This document shows, one piece after another, positions 62,674 through 64,000 of a stretch of 64,000 nucleotides of DNA. Position 1 is the stretch's first letter; each line of letters opens with the position of its first letter. The translations under genes were made by a program, and so were the position numbers. The notes beneath the pieces were generated by a model. It was not told where the DNA came from and did no database searches. It saw only the letters and a program-made list of their open reading frames with translations. This DNA comes from Takakia lepidozioides (taxonomy: Eukaryota; Streptophyta; Takakiopsida; Takakiales; Takakiaceae), in assembly GCA_030704615.1 (NCBI GenBank), contig CM060731.1:76488756-76552755 (forward strand), given 5' to 3'.

Positions 62674-64000
62674 GCTATGCTACATAGGGCTTCCCGTCCT
62701 GCATGAGTACACCCCCGATTGCGAAGTCCGACGCATCTGTATGAATCTCAAATGGACGGTCGAACTCCGGGATTTCCAGAACTGGAGCTTCCGCCATCCG
62801 CTGCTTCAACTCGGCAAAAGCTTGGCCACAAAAGGTGTTCCATACCCAAACTTTCTCACATACTTTCGGTAATAGGAGACAAATCCTAGGAATGATCGCA
62901 CTCCCGGGACCGAAGTCGGAGGCTCCTAGTCCAAGATCACCCTCACTTTTCTGTCATCCATTTTTGATCCCATCCTGTGTAATCACATGCCCTAGGAACT
63001 CCACTTTTGTGACCCCGAATTCGCACTTTGAAGCTTTGGCATACAGCTTCCCTTCCCGTAATTTTTTGGAACACCCTTTTGAGGTGCTCCAAGTGTTCTT
63101 CCTTTGTTTTCGAGTACACCAAGATGTCGTCGATATATACGATCACAAAAACATCCAACCACTCCTGGAAAAGGTTGTTCATTAGCGTACTAAAGATCGC
63201 GGGTGCATTGGTGAGCCCAAAAGGCATCACCAAGAACTCATATGAACCATATCTTGTCATGCACGCAGTCTTCTCCTCATTTCCTTCCGCCACTCGGATT
63301 TGATGGTAACCCGAGCGCAAATCGATTCGGCTAAAATACTTTGCTCCTGCTAACCAATCGAAGAGGTCATCGATCTTTGGCAGAGGGTACCGGTTTTTTG
63401 TAGTCACCTTATTCAGAGCCCTGTAATCGACACACATCCGTAGCGGCCCATCTTTCTTGTCTGCGAATAGCACCGGGGCTCCGTAAGGTGACTTACTTGG
63501 CCGGATGTACCCCTTTGACATTAGATCCTTGAGTTGGGCCTTCAACTCGACCAACTCTCTGTGCCTCAACCGGTAGGGCGCCTTGGCAGGCGGCTCCGAT
63601 CCCGGTATCACCTGTATCTTGTGGTCAACTCCTCTTCGCGGTGGCAAGCCGCTTGGTAAATCCTCCGGCATCACATCCTGGTATTTCTCCAAGATCATCT
63701 TGATCCAATCTGGGCTCGGCTCCCCATCGACTTCTCCTTCCACTTGTCTTACGTAAAGCAAAAACTGGGGCTCGTGTGGCTCCTCCACGGCCCACTCATT
63801 TGCTGACAGCAGGTTTATTCGCCCTCCCACTCGGTTAGGCGTTTCCGATACGTTTTACGCCACCATTCCCACACGGTAGTGTGACTATTCTCTTGCGGCC
63901 ATCTATGACCGCTCCGGATTTGTTCAAAAATGTCATCCCCAAATTGAGATCCACTCCATCGATCTCGCAAATGTTGAAGTTCTCACGTCCCTCCCAACCC
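62674..64000 (-). mobile_element. Ty3/Gypsy retrotransposon pol fragment, degenerate, cut by the window edge
   Basis: From the window end inward there is a protease tail (DLNLGMTFLNKSGAVIDGRK, 64000-63850), then a stop. The RT frame (63830-63070) follows, with [67 protein letters not shown] and the catalytic [16 protein letters not shown] frameshift near 63070 leads to [20 protein letters not shown]. Then an in-frame TAG replaces a tryptophan codon (RKVRVILD then EPP). A deletion after YYRKYVR joins to FAELKQRMAEAPVLEIPEFD and the RNase H start FEIHTDASDFAIGGVLMQDG. The rest of pol and the LTRs are absent here. Dead copy. Confidence 0.88.

Overview
The window looks like nuclear DNA of a land plant. 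The reasons are two plant-type F-box genes, a cluster of germin-like protein (GLP) genes, decayed PLS-type pentatricopeptide (PPR) genes, an intron-rich MCM8 gene, and plant-style LINE, hAT, MULE, Copia, Gypsy and tRNA-derived SINE sequences. The PPR and GLP flavour suggests a non-seed plant (lycophyte, fern or bryophyte grade), but the species cannot be fixed from sequence alone. Gene density is low: five genes look intact (two F-box, two GLP, MCM8). Most of the rest is decayed gene fragments and nested repeats.

Layout. 0-3 kb: an intronless F-box gene (minus strand) with a TATA box. 3-14.9 kb: a mosaic of dispersed repeats and host-gene fragments (SPT16-like, 4CL-like, PPR), a non-autonomous hAT element with a SINE inside it, LINE remnants, and a tandem promoter-like repeat rich in TGACG. 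14.9-32.4 kb: three related GLP blocks. GLP1 and GLP2 appear functional. GLP3 has lost its splice acceptor and carries a 1-bp deletion. Two older GLP exon remnants lie beside GLP1 and GLP3. Between the blocks are a Copia-like solo LTR, a ~120-bp minisatellite, palindromic repeats, and a PPR pseudogene split by a MULE-type MITE. 32.7-33.5 kb: a perfect 24-bp hairpin and a GC-rich tandem repeat. 33.6-39.8 kb: a decayed L1-type LINE with an internal ~1.1-kb inversion. 40.5-43.2 kb: a palindromic repeat, a second hAT copy and a frameshifted methyltransferase pseudogene. 44.0-51.7 kb: a complete 17-exon MCM8 gene whose introns hold LINE fragments. 53.3-53.9 kb: minisatellites. 55.5-56.7 kb: a second F-box gene. 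57.5-62 kb: SINEs and small tandem duplications. 62.7-64 kb: a degenerate Ty3/Gypsy pol that runs off the end.

MCM8 is a single-copy type DNA-recombination helicase. The GLPs are secreted cupins of the cell wall. The two F-box proteins are unrelated to each other and are presumed SCF ubiquitin-ligase adaptors. No operon-like or pathway grouping is evident. The main story is repeated local duplication of GLP genes together with layered transposon insertion. Splice sites were inferred by eye from reading phase, GT-AG borders and protein family knowledge.
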